A program made the translations under genes and the position numbers. This document shows, piece by piece, positions 24,386 through 33,019 of a DNA stretch of 64,000 bases. Each line of letters starts with the position of its first letter. Within the stretch, counting starts at the first letter, position 1. This DNA comes from Herbaspirillum rhizosphaerae. Its GTDB lineage: Bacteria; Pseudomonadota; Gammaproteobacteria; Burkholderiales; Burkholderiaceae_D. Where the stretch lies: assembly GCF_001189965.1 (NCBI RefSeq), contig NZ_LFLU01000013.1:62001-126000 (forward strand), in the 5' to 3' direction. The notes under the pieces are model-generated. The model was given only the letters and a program-made list of their open reading frames with translations. It did no database searches and was not told where the DNA came from.

Positions 24386-27300
24386 TCACGTCCACTCAAC
24401 CCATAATATTGTTTCCATCCACGGCAGGCGGATGGTGGAAATGCTCCATGGAAGCTTGTCCAGCAACATATCGAAGGTGCGTTTCGGAACCTGCAGGCGC
24501 CAGGCGTCTTCCTTGCGCGACAGATAGCCTTCGCGTTGCAAGAATGTTTCGCGCAATCCTTGAATCGAGGTATTGCCGATCGCGCTCCAATGCGAAATCA
24601 TGACGGTCAGCAATTGTTCGACCAGTTCGCGCTCCTGCGGCGTGACTTCGATCTCCGCCACGATCGGCGCTTGCAACGGAATCCCGCACAACAACTTGTT
24701 GAGCGTCAGCTGGTATTCCGGCACGGCGGTCTGCTCGTTCACGGCAAACTCCAGCAGCCACGCTGCGCGCTGCGCTGCGACTTCGTCGACGAACTTGCCG
24801 TCGCGCGTCAGTTCGAGCACTTCCCAGGCGCGCGACAAAAACGGCCAGGTCAGCACCATGCCGGCGTTGGCGACATGCATGCCGGACGACATCTGCGGCG
24901 CTGCCTGGTCGCCGGCGGGTGCGGTTTGCAGCGTGCGATCGTTGCTCGTCTTTGCGTCCTCGTTGCTGCTGCCTCGCGCCCCGGCAAGACTGGCCGCAGT
25001 CGTCGTTGCGCGGATGTCCTTGTCGGAAGCGCCTCCCGTCTCCGCACGCGCGATGGGGCCTGCTGCGGCGCGCGGCAAAGCAACGGCAATTCCCATCTGG
25101 CTGCGCAGGTGCGATGTCAGCGCATGCGTGATGGGCAATCCGCTCTCCCGCGAGAGAAAACCGACAAGTTCGCTGGTGAAGCGTGCAGGTTCGAAAATCC
25201 GATCCGGCGCAAACAGATACGGCAGCAGAAAGCGCCATTCAAAACGCGCCATTTCCGTGGCGGACAATTGCCGGTTCTGTTCTGCAAAGATATCGGCGAC
25301 GTCGCCCGCATAGCGGCGCATGCGTTGCACCTGCAGCGGCGAATACGGCGCCAGCGCCGGCAGTTTCTGCCAGGACGAAGCCGGCACCACCGCCAGCAAA
25401 CGCGCTACGGCGTCAGGATGGCGCGACAATGTCGCCAGCATCGGCACAACTGCCTGCGCGGTGGCATCGATTGCCATCCGCAACCAGTCGGCCAGGCCGG
25501 CCGGCAATGCAATGCCCGTTCGAAAATCCGGTGAGAGCATGAAGTCGACATGCGCCAGGCTTTCCGAATCTCGCTGATCAGCAGTATTCGTTGCCGATTC
25601 TTGCAATTCCGGAGCGTCGTATTTTTCTTTGCTGCGGGGCTGCTTGTCTTCAGCCTTGTCAGCAGCAATACGCTCGCGATTGTTTTTGCTCGCTTCAGCG
25701 ATCTCTTCAAGATCCAGCATCTGGTCGTGCAACAAGGCCTGAAGCACGGCATTGAAATAACGGGTGCGATCCGGCCCGGAAACCGACCGCGCCTGCGCCC
25801 TGATGGCCTGCAAGAAAATCCGGCGCTGCTGCCCGGCATCGTTCGCATCGTCCGCTCCGTGCACGACGATATATGCTTCAACCAGGCGCTCCAGATCGTC
25901 CGCCGCCCATGACGCATCGATGGCAACGGGATCGTCTTTGAGACGCGCGAAGCGTTGCAGCACATCGTCGCGTGCCGTCGCCGCCGGTTTTTCCGTTGCG
26001 GTCAGACGATGCTGATAATCCAGAATCGCACGGATGTCATCCTCGCGGTGACCCCGGACGGTCTCCGATTCCGTTGCGAGAAGTTCTCGTGCGTCGTTTT
26101 GTCGCGCAAGCTCGGAACGCCCGGACAAACCTGCCCAAGTCGCCAGCATCCGACGCTGCCAGGGCGAGCGGACCAATCCGGCATGTGCTGACAACGACGA
26201 TGCCAGAGCATGGATTGAGCCGCCATCCATGGCAAGAATGCTTTCTGTCAACGACGAGCTGCCGACGGCACTCCCGTTATCACCGGCAATCTTCTCGCCA
26301 TCCCTGCGTTCTTCCCCTCGCTGATCGCTCAGTAATCGCTGTTGCAAAGCGGCCTTCCAAAGTTGCCGCTTCCAGCCTGCGAGCATCTCCGGCGTGGGAA
26401 GTATCAGATCGTCTTGGTCTTCCGCTACAGACGACGCGTCTCCATCCGGCGCAGGCAGCGTTTGGGCGACGTCGGAAACCATCTCCAACGCTGCGGCCCA
26501 TGTGGACTGGTCACGCAATTGCCGCCATGCCGACAAAGCTTCCGGAGCCAACAGAACCGCCATGTCGTACAACATGCTTTCCGGAAAAGACCAGACGATA
26601 CGCTCCAGGATATCGTCACGAATACCGTAATGGCGCAAGGCTTCGCGCAGCAACGGCGCATGCTTGTGCAGCAAGATGTCCCAGTCGCCATATAGCGGCG
26701 CCGGATCGCCTTTCATCAAGGCTTTTGCCAGACGGCCGACCAGTTGCGCTTTGCCGCGTTCTTCGTCTATGTCGGTGTTGCCCGGCGCGGTTGCAGCGGT
26801 TGTAGCCGTTTCGGTCCCGGGTGGATAGTCGGGAATCGCCTGAGCCACGGTGTCGATCAGCGCGGCCGATACATCCACGGGAATTTCCTGCGACGCCGGC
26901 AACGGCAAGGCAAGATCTTCGGCAGCAGCGAATTCCTCCAGATCGACAATGCGATTCTGCGCCAACGCCTGCAAGACGTGCGCGTAGTAAGCACGGCGGT
27001 CCCGTGCAAGCGCGGCATGATCGTCGATGGCCTGCCGGAACGACGGTTCTCGCACCGCTTCATGCACCCATAGCGCCAATTGGTCCACGTCAAATGCCGG
27101 CATCTGCAAAAGCCCGGCGCCGCTGCGGATGGCATCGAACAAGGCTGTCAGCGACGGCATCGGCGATACTGCCGGCGGCGTTTGCAGTTGCGGTTCCTTT
27201 TTGGGCGGTTCTTCGGCCCTTGGCATCAACGCACGCTGCCGTTGCGGCGCCCTGTCGTGCACCAAGGCCATCACGTAAGCGTACAAGTCCTGGTCGGCGG

Positions 27301-29290
27301 CAGTTATCCCCGCGCCTCCCAGCGCAGCGGCGACATAGGCGGAGGCATCAAAGGATGCCGCTACGGCGGAACCTGCCATATTGGCCTGTTCCCGCGCAAG
27401 CCGGAAGAGATAGGCAACGGCGCCGCGCCACCAGCCGCGACGCCAATGGTTCCACCGGGCAGCGCCATCCACGTTCAAACGACTACGCAAACCTTCGTCA
27501 TCCCATATGCGCGCCGTCAATGCTGCGGCTTCGTGCGACAACAAGGCTTCCATGTCGCGCAGCAGCGACAGCGGGAAAGTCGATGCCATCTTTTCGCGGA
27601 TTTCCCCGTAGCCGCCGTAATGCAGGACTGCGGAACGCAGCAGATCCGGCTGATGTTCCTGAAACGCTCGCCAGTCGTCGTAGATATCGCCGGCGTTACC
27701 GCTCATCAACGCCGAAGTCACACGGCTGCGCATCGCCGCCATCGCCGACGGCGGCGCATGGGAATCGACGTCCGGCGCTATATCGATGGCAGATGACGGC
27801 GCGGCCACGGCAGATGGCAAAACGTCCCGTTCTCCCCGCATTCCCTCCATCACCATCAATGCGGTAGCCAGTCCGGCGGGATCGCCCAGGGCTGCGGCCG
27901 CCTCGCGTATCCGGGTCAAAACCGGTGCGGCCGGCGCGCTCGTTTGTTCTGCTGCCAGCACGGCAATCACCGTCTCGAGCATAGGCAAGAGCGCCGGCAA
28001 CTGTATCGGCCGGGCAAGAACGGCGCCAAGGATGTACGCCCATGCAGCCGACAGTGCCTCCTGCGATGTCCGATCCGAAACGGACAGGCCTGCAAGTACG
28101 CGTTGCAAGGCTTCGAGCTGCGCCAGCAAGGGTTTTACATGATCCGGGGTAACGTGCCGCAGTATCGTCTGCAGCACGGCTGGCGATGATTGCCGCACCA
28201 GCCGCGTCAACAAGGCCTGATCGCCAGGATCTGCGGCCAATACGCGCCACTCCTCCGGCCAATCGTCCGTTGCATGAAGCGCCGCGGCCGTCGGCCTTCC
28301 TGGCGCCGCCGGCATGGCCGCCGCTTGTCCGGGTGTTTCGCCTCGCACTGTTCCGATCGCGCCTTTTGCCATTGAGAAAGCGCTGCCTTCGACGCCCTCC
28401 GCCGGAAAATTTGCGCTGGATATCCTGCGCAGCGCATGGACGACGTCGTTGTCGCTTGCGTCCCTGCCGTGACGGCTCGAGTTCGCTGCCAAAAGCCTGC
28501 TTGCGACAATCGCAAGGTCTTCACGCTGCCGCTCCGCGAGCCAGCGCAATGCGCGTCCGGTCAATGTGGACGCCGGCGCTTGCGCCGCCTCCTCTGTGCC
28601 ATCCAGCGCGGCCGTCAACGCTGCCTCCCAGGCTGCGTGCAAGGCGCCGCTCCATACCGTGCGCGTCAGGGCAGCCTCTTGCAACAGTTCCTGCAAGGCC
28701 GCCAGTTGCGACAGCACCGCATCGGCATGGCCGGGGCGCATCCTGCGCAACAGCATTTCCAGCTGCGCAGGTGCAAACTGCCGCGCCAGCCGGGTCAGCA
28801 TGACGGTGCGATACGGTGACGCGGCCAAGGCCTGCAAGAAAGCATCGGCATCGCGCGCCAATACGCGCGCGAGTGCGGTCGCGTGAGATGCCGGCGCTGC
28901 GGCGTCGACTTGCCACGCCATCGTGCCGTCGGCCAGAAACGCCAGCAGCACATCCACGTCCCCGCGACGGCGATTGATACGGCCGACCGGCGCGTCGCTT
29001 CCAGCCGCCGGCTCATCCTCGCCATGCAATGCCTGCTCCAGCGCCGTGCGCAACCTGTCAACCAAGGTTGCCGGCAAGTCCGCTTCGGTCACATCGCCGA
29101 CGTCGACGACCAGATTGTCGATCTGCCAGACCACATCGTCGCCGCCGAACTGATCGAACACCGTTTCCATCAGCGGCAGCAATTTATCCACCACCATGCT
29201 GCGCAACTCCTCGGTGCGGGCAATGCCGATCGTCGGCGACTCGAACGCCAGATCGAACACTAACTCGCCGATGCGATGGGTAGCGGTCAT
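24386..29290 (-). CDS. CIS tape measure protein, 1634 aa (eCIS locus A)
   Basis: Assigned to the contractile injection system tape measure family by both ends. The N-terminus has HRIGELVFDLAFES and ELRSMVVDKLLPLMETVFDQ. The C-terminus has RAAWLLEFAVNEQTAVPEYQ, LTLNKLLCGIPLQAPIVAEI, LRETFLQREGYLSRKEDAW and the final STIRLPWMETILWVEW. Between them are diverged helical repeats, for example YDDWRAFQEHQPDLLRSAVL with YGDWDILLHKHAPLLREALR, and YYAHVLQALAQNRIVDLEEF with YFNAVLQALLHDQMLDLEEI. The start at 29290 begins just after the preceding stop at 29295; an upstream in-frame start at 29323 would overlap it. The protein sets tube length during assembly. Confidence 0.92.
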   Translation of the reverse strand: MTATHRIGELVFDLAFESPTIGIARTEELRSMVVDKLLPLMETVFDQFGGDDVVWQIDNLVVDVGDVTEADLPATLVDRLRTALEQALHGEDEPAAGSDAPVGRINRRRGDVDVLLAFLADGTMAWQVDAAAPASHATALARVLARDADAFLQALAASPYRTVMLTRLARQFAPAQLEMLLRRMRPGHADAVLSQLAALQELLQEAALTRTVWSGALHAAWEAALTAALDGTEEAAQAPASTLTGRALRWLAERQREDLAIVASRLLAANSSRHGRDASDNDVVHALRRISSANFPAEGVEGSAFSMAKGAIGTVRGETPGQAAAMPAAPGRPTAAALHATDDWPEEWRVLAADPGDQALLTRLVRQSSPAVLQTILRHVTPDHVKPLLAQLEALQRVLAGLSVSDRTSQEALSAAWAYILGAVLARPIQLPALLPMLETVIAVLAAEQTSAPAAPVLTRIREAAAALGDPAGLATALMVMEGMRGERDVLPSAVAAPSSAIDIAPDVDSHAPPSAMAAMRSRVTSALMSGNAGDIYDDWRAFQEHQPDLLRSAVLHYGGYGEIREKMASTFPLSLLRDMEALLSHEAAALTARIWDDEGLRSRLNVDGAARWNHWRRGWWRGAVAYLFRLAREQANMAGSAVAASFDASAYVAAALGGAGITAADQDLYAYVMALVHDRAPQRQRALMPRAEEPPKKEPQLQTPPAVSPMPSLTALFDAIRSGAGLLQMPAFDVDQLALWVHEAVREPSFRQAIDDHAALARDRRAYYAHVLQALAQNRIVDLEEFAAAEDLALPLPASQEIPVDVSAALIDTVAQAIPDYPPGTETATTAATAPGNTDIDEERGKAQLVGRLAKALMKGDPAPLYGDWDILLHKHAPLLREALRHYGIRDDILERIVWSFPESMLYDMAVLLAPEALSAWRQLRDQSTWAAALEMVSDVAQTLPAPDGDASSVAEDQDDLILPTPEMLAGWKRQLWKAALQQRLLSDQRGEERRDGEKIAGDNGSAVGSSSLTESILAMDGGSIHALASSLSAHAGLVRSPWQRRMLATWAGLSGRSELARQNDARELLATESETVRGHREDDIRAILDYQHRLTATEKPAATARDDVLQRFARLKDDPVAIDASWAADDLERLVEAYIVVHGADDANDAGQQRRIFLQAIRAQARSVSGPDRTRYFNAVLQALLHDQMLDLEEIAEASKNNRERIAADKAEDKQPRSKEKYDAPELQESATNTADQRDSESLAHVDFMLSPDFRTGIALPAGLADWLRMAIDATAQAVVPMLATLSRHPDAVARLLAVVPASSWQKLPALAPYSPLQVQRMRRYAGDVADIFAEQNRQLSATEMARFEWRFLLPYLFAPDRIFEPARFTSELVGFLSRESGLPITHALTSHLRSQMGIAVALPRAAAGPIARAETGGASDKDIRATTTAASLAGARGSSNEDAKTSNDRTLQTAPAGDQAAPQMSSGMHVANAGMVLTWPFLSRAWEVLELTRDGKFVDEVAAQRAAWLLEFAVNEQTAVPEYQLTLNKLLCGIPLQAPIVAEIEVTPQERELVEQLLTVMISHWSAIGNTSIQGLRETFLQREGYLSRKEDAWRLQVPKRTFDMLLDKLPWSISTIRLPWMETILWVEWT

Positions 29291-29294
29291 GTCA

Positions 29295-31880
29295 TCAGAC
29301 CCAGTAAGCGGAGTTAAGCGCACTGCGCTGGCGCTGCAAAAACTTCACCACGCTCGCGGCAGCGCCGTCGAGCCGCTCCGGATCGGCGGTTTCGGCATGG
29401 CGGCGCAGTCTATCCAGCCACAGGCGATGGCGTTGCTCGAAATCGCGCATCGAGATGAAATCGAGCCAGTGAAATTCCGGATACAGATGCGCCGGCAAAT
29501 TGCGGCAGACGGTTTCCTGCGCCAGATTCCGGAAATCGGGATCGCTGAATCGCGCCGACCAGCCCGGAAACACCACGCTGATGCGACTGGAGTAGAACTC
29601 GCCGTCGAACCGATCGCCGGCTTCGTCACCGTCGGCGCCGGCATCGCGCGGCCGCAGCAAAAGATGCTCGACCAGATAGAAACCTTCCGATCCGATATTC
29701 AGACGGCAGATAAAGCTGCGCAACTGCTGCACGTGACGATCGGCCTCGGCCAGATCCGGATAGTGCCCCAGCCGGACCACGCCAAGCTGCGCATCGTGGG
29801 TCTGGAAATGAACATGAATCGTCTCCCCGTGCTGTTCGAGGATATAGTTTTCCAGGCGCACGCCCTGAGTCAGCAGCGATGCAGGCAAGATCGCCCCACC
29901 TGGGGCATGGAATGCAGCGGACGCATCCGGCTTCCCTTCCGATGCGGGTTCGGTCCCGGCGTCGGCCTCATTCGCCTGCGCAGCAAGTTGCGTAAGATGA
30001 CGCGCCGCGCCGGCGTAATGATCCGCCGACAGCCCGGCAGCGGCGCTCAGGCGCAAGCGGTATTTCAACAGTTCCTGGCTCAGCGGCGCGCCGCCCGGCG
30101 GTGCGCGCAGATCGAGCAGGATCGCAATCTTGGCGTGGACGCCCGACAAATTGGGGCTGTCGTCGTCGCGGCGCTTGCCTTTCGTATAATCGAAAGCCGT
30201 TGCACGGTCACGACTCAGGCCGGCGATATGGCGCAGGAAGGCCAGCTTGTTGTCGACCAGCCAGCGCGCCGAATGACGATCTTCGTAATAGTTGAAGCGA
30301 CGCAGCGATTTTTGCGAAAACTCTTCCCCGTACATCGCCAGCAAGACATCGATAAGCCGGCTGCGGCGGTCTTCCGACTTGTCCATCCGCGCGACCATTT
30401 GCGACAGCATGCTCCCGATCTGCGGCAGCGTCCCCACATACAGACTTTCGATATGCGGTAACGCCTCGTCGTCCAGCACTTGCGAGAAATAAGTGTGCTG
30501 CACATCGTCGAGCGAAAACACTTGCGGAATCCCGTGCAGGTTTTCCAGATAGTTCGCCATCAGTTGTTCCGCCAGGAACAGGTAAGCCTTGAGCTGGTTG
30601 GCGCTGACCTTGTTCTTCAGCGGCGCCGATGCCGGCACGCCGAAACGGTTGATGCCGTAGATCGCCGGGAACTGATGCTGGATCGAATAGTAGTCGCGCA
30701 GCGAGCGTTGCACGCCCTCCGGAGCCGGGACGACCTGCTCCAGGGATTGCGGCGTATTGCGCACCGTGTCGAATTCGAAGCGCGCCTTGCGCAAGGCGAT
30801 GCGGGCATCGTCCAGCACGATCAGGGCTTTCTCTTCCTGCAGATTGGTCGGCCGGTCGCGCTCCGCCCCGGTTGCCCCTGCTGCTGCCATCGGCGTATCG
30901 TAGTGCCCGACCGCACCGCTGGCGAAATGCAGGCGCAGGAAGGTGCTTTGCGGTTTATCCGGAAACCGCAGGCGCAGCACTTTGCCGTCCAGCCGGTCGA
31001 GTTGCACCGGCTGGCCGTTCTCATCGCACAGCGCCAGCCGTTGTACATGCGTGACGCCGTCGACCGCCTGCACCAGGGCAATCAGCCGGGCCATCGGAAT
31101 CGTCGCGCCGGGCCGTTCGGCTCCGGTGGCGGCGATGCGACCATGCACCGTGAGCGGACCGCTGAACATCTCGTCCAAGGTGACGCCGCCATCGCGCGCA
31201 TCGAGATAGCGTTCAACGCGGAAACCGGAAATCACCTGCTGTGCGCAACGGAAAAAGATGTCGGCAAAGATCGACGCCGGATCGCGCAAGCTGTGAATCT
31301 GGATGTCGCCGCACAAAAACACCGGCTGCGAACCGACAATGACGACCTCGTCGAGATCTTCGCCAAGATTGCGATGCGCGTTGTAGACCTCGATTACCTG
31401 TTGGGTCACACGTGCTTCGAGCCGGGCCTGTTCTTCCGGCTTGAGTTCATCCTGGATGCTTTCCCGGATTTTCAGCGAGATACGGTAAAGCCCGGCACAA
31501 GCCGCCGTCTGCTCGCGGATGAGCCAGACATCTTCGATTTCCGGAATACGGTCGTAGATGATCTTGCGGTAGTCGCTCGCGGTCAGCACCTGGCTCGGCA
31601 GAATGTCATCGGCCAGGTGCAAGGCGTGCCGCGTGAAGTCGATCTTGCCGAAGGGGCCGGCCAGATAATCTTCGGGCGCAAACTCGGAACGGTAGGCCAG
31701 ATCGGTGATCCCGTAGCAAAGCTGCTCCAGAATGGTGACGCCGGGGTCGTGCAGGTTGTAGTCGGTCCATTTCTCGCCGCTGAGTTCCTGCAGCATGGCA
31801 ATGCCCGCCTTTCTCAAGGCATCGAAATCGAGACCGTCCCGGTCGGGGACGATCTTTTCGATGTGTTCGGGCGTCTTCAT
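29295..31880 (-). CDS. baseplate wedge protein, 861 aa (eCIS locus A)
   Basis: An 861-aa baseplate subunit. The N-terminus has the eCIS wedge signature WTDYNLHDPGVTILEQLCYG followed by ITDLAYRSEFAPEDY, seen also in shorter form in the 309-aa protein of locus B. The middle shows DYRKIIYDRIPEIEDVWLIR, which matches the J-type core, and the C-terminal third has RISVVFPGWSARFSDPDFRN and FHWLDFISMRDFEQRH. It corresponds to Pvc12/gp7-like wedge components that pair with the larger J-like protein. It starts three bases after the 113-aa gene and is followed directly by the tape measure. Confidence 0.83.
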   Translation of the reverse strand: MKTPEHIEKIVPDRDGLDFDALRKAGIAMLQELSGEKWTDYNLHDPGVTILEQLCYGITDLAYRSEFAPEDYLAGPFGKIDFTRHALHLADDILPSQVLTASDYRKIIYDRIPEIEDVWLIREQTAACAGLYRISLKIRESIQDELKPEEQARLEARVTQQVIEVYNAHRNLGEDLDEVVIVGSQPVFLCGDIQIHSLRDPASIFADIFFRCAQQVISGFRVERYLDARDGGVTLDEMFSGPLTVHGRIAATGAERPGATIPMARLIALVQAVDGVTHVQRLALCDENGQPVQLDRLDGKVLRLRFPDKPQSTFLRLHFASGAVGHYDTPMAAAGATGAERDRPTNLQEEKALIVLDDARIALRKARFEFDTVRNTPQSLEQVVPAPEGVQRSLRDYYSIQHQFPAIYGINRFGVPASAPLKNKVSANQLKAYLFLAEQLMANYLENLHGIPQVFSLDDVQHTYFSQVLDDEALPHIESLYVGTLPQIGSMLSQMVARMDKSEDRRSRLIDVLLAMYGEEFSQKSLRRFNYYEDRHSARWLVDNKLAFLRHIAGLSRDRATAFDYTKGKRRDDDSPNLSGVHAKIAILLDLRAPPGGAPLSQELLKYRLRLSAAAGLSADHYAGAARHLTQLAAQANEADAGTEPASEGKPDASAAFHAPGGAILPASLLTQGVRLENYILEQHGETIHVHFQTHDAQLGVVRLGHYPDLAEADRHVQQLRSFICRLNIGSEGFYLVEHLLLRPRDAGADGDEAGDRFDGEFYSSRISVVFPGWSARFSDPDFRNLAQETVCRNLPAHLYPEFHWLDFISMRDFEQRHRLWLDRLRRHAETADPERLDGAAASVVKFLQRQRSALNSAYWV

Positions 31881-31883
31881 CGT

Positions 31884-32225
31884 TTAGCGTTTCCCCGCCT
31901 TGCGGCCTGTTTTGGAAGCCTTGCCCGCAGCCGCGACCTGCTCTTGCAGTTGTTCCTGCAACTGCCGCTGCAACTCATGCACCAGCGCGTGAACCTGAAC
32001 ATACGGCAGCTTGCCCAGCGCATCGAGCATCAGCTTCAGTTCTGCAGCGCCGACCTGGCAGGCATAGGTTCCACCGGCTTGTGCAGCAACGTTGGCCTGG
32101 CGGTTGAGCTTGCCGATCAGTTCGTACACCAGTTTGAACGGGCACTCCGCCAGCGCCGTGATCACCAGGTTGCCCTGCTCTGCCGTCAGGGACAGCTGCA
32201 AGCTTTCCGTATCGCGTTTGCTCAT
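31884..32225 (-). CDS. small eCIS protein of unknown function, 113 aa
   Basis: A 113-aa protein starting MSKRDTESLQLSLTAEQGNL. The ATG at 32225 overlaps the stop of the fibre-like gene (ATGA). Residues about 5 to 90 are a compact predicted helical/beta region (LVITALAECPFKLVYELIGK; AAELKLMLDALGKLPYVQVH); the end is a Gln-rich helix (ELQRQLQEQLQEQ) with a basic tail (KTGRKAGKR). No family is recognised. Lying between fibre-like and baseplate genes, it may be a fibre chaperone, but that is inference. Confidence 0.65.
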   Translation of the reverse strand: MSKRDTESLQLSLTAEQGNLVITALAECPFKLVYELIGKLNRQANVAAQAGGTYACQVGAAELKLMLDALGKLPYVQVHALVHELQRQLQEQLQEQVAAAGKASKTGRKAGKR

Positions 32226-33019
32226 GACTTCACCTTCGGCTCGGGATCGAGGGCGCACTCTTCCATCAGCGGATCGAACCACAGGTTGGTCAGGTAGTAG
32301 GAAACCCAGGTGCGGTCCTTGGCGTTGCGGCCGGCGTCGTAGGAACAACCGACCCGCATCTGCAGGATATAGGCATGCTTCGCGCCATCGGGATCGGGCA
32401 CCCATTGCAATTGCAGGCGGTTGCATTTGCTGCCGAAATGCGCCTGCCGGTAATCGATCTCGCTTCTGCCGTTGAAGGCCATCATGGCGAACGCGTGCAT
32501 CAGGGCATATTTCCCGGTGCCCGGCTTGCCGACGCCGGCGGTGATTTCAAATGCATTGCAGCCCTTGAGCGTGTCGGTAATATTGTGCCATTTGCCGTCG
32601 GCCGGCACGCTCAGACGGCCTGCGCGGCCGCGGCGACCGTCTGCGACGATGCGGCCCGCCATGTCGAGTTCAAAATCGCCTGCGCGCATCTCCCCCTCAT
32701 GTTCGACTTTAAGCTGACGCAGCGTCAGCGCGCTGGCGTTGGCGGCGTTGCCGAACGCCAGGCCGCCTTCCGGGCCGTCCAGCTGAATCGACCAGATCGG
32801 GCTCTTGATGTCGATGTTCTGATAGAAGCTCAGCAGCTTCCCCTGATTCAGTTGCGATACCTTGAGACCGTCGGCGGCAGTCTTGTCGAAGCCTTCGTCG
32901 ACGATGTTCAGCATCGAATCGATCAGTTCGGAAAATGCCGACGCCGACGGCATTTCGCCATCGTTGAACTTGCTCTTTAAGCTGTCGCGATTACGCCGCG
33001 CCATTGATTTGCTGGTCAT
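32222..33019 (-). CDS. fibre-like / tip protein (eCIS locus A)
   Basis: 265 aa from ATG 33019 (MTSKSMARRNRDSLKSKFND), with an alternative ATG at 33004. It overlaps the end of the 1271-aa baseplate gene by 29 bases in another frame. Residues 10 to 55 have the tail-fibre start pattern LKSKFNDGEMPSASAFSELI followed by DSMLNIVDEGFD. A short beta stretch follows (PIWSIQLDGPEGGLAFGNAA). The C-terminal half (WHNITDTLKGCNAFEITAGV; YALMHAFAMMAFNGRSEIDY) looks like a compact globular tip domain. It probably plays the receptor-binding part that the long repeat fibre plays in locus B. The fibre role is inferred from pattern and position. Confidence 0.65.
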   Translation of the reverse strand: MTSKSMARRNRDSLKSKFNDGEMPSASAFSELIDSMLNIVDEGFDKTAADGLKVSQLNQGKLLSFYQNIDIKSPIWSIQLDGPEGGLAFGNAANASALTLRQLKVEHEGEMRAGDFELDMAGRIVADGRRGRAGRLSVPADGKWHNITDTLKGCNAFEITAGVGKPGTGKYALMHAFAMMAFNGRSEIDYRQAHFGSKCNRLQLQWVPDPDGAKHAYILQMRVGCSYDAGRNAKDRTWVSYYLTNLWFDPLMEECALDPEPKVKS

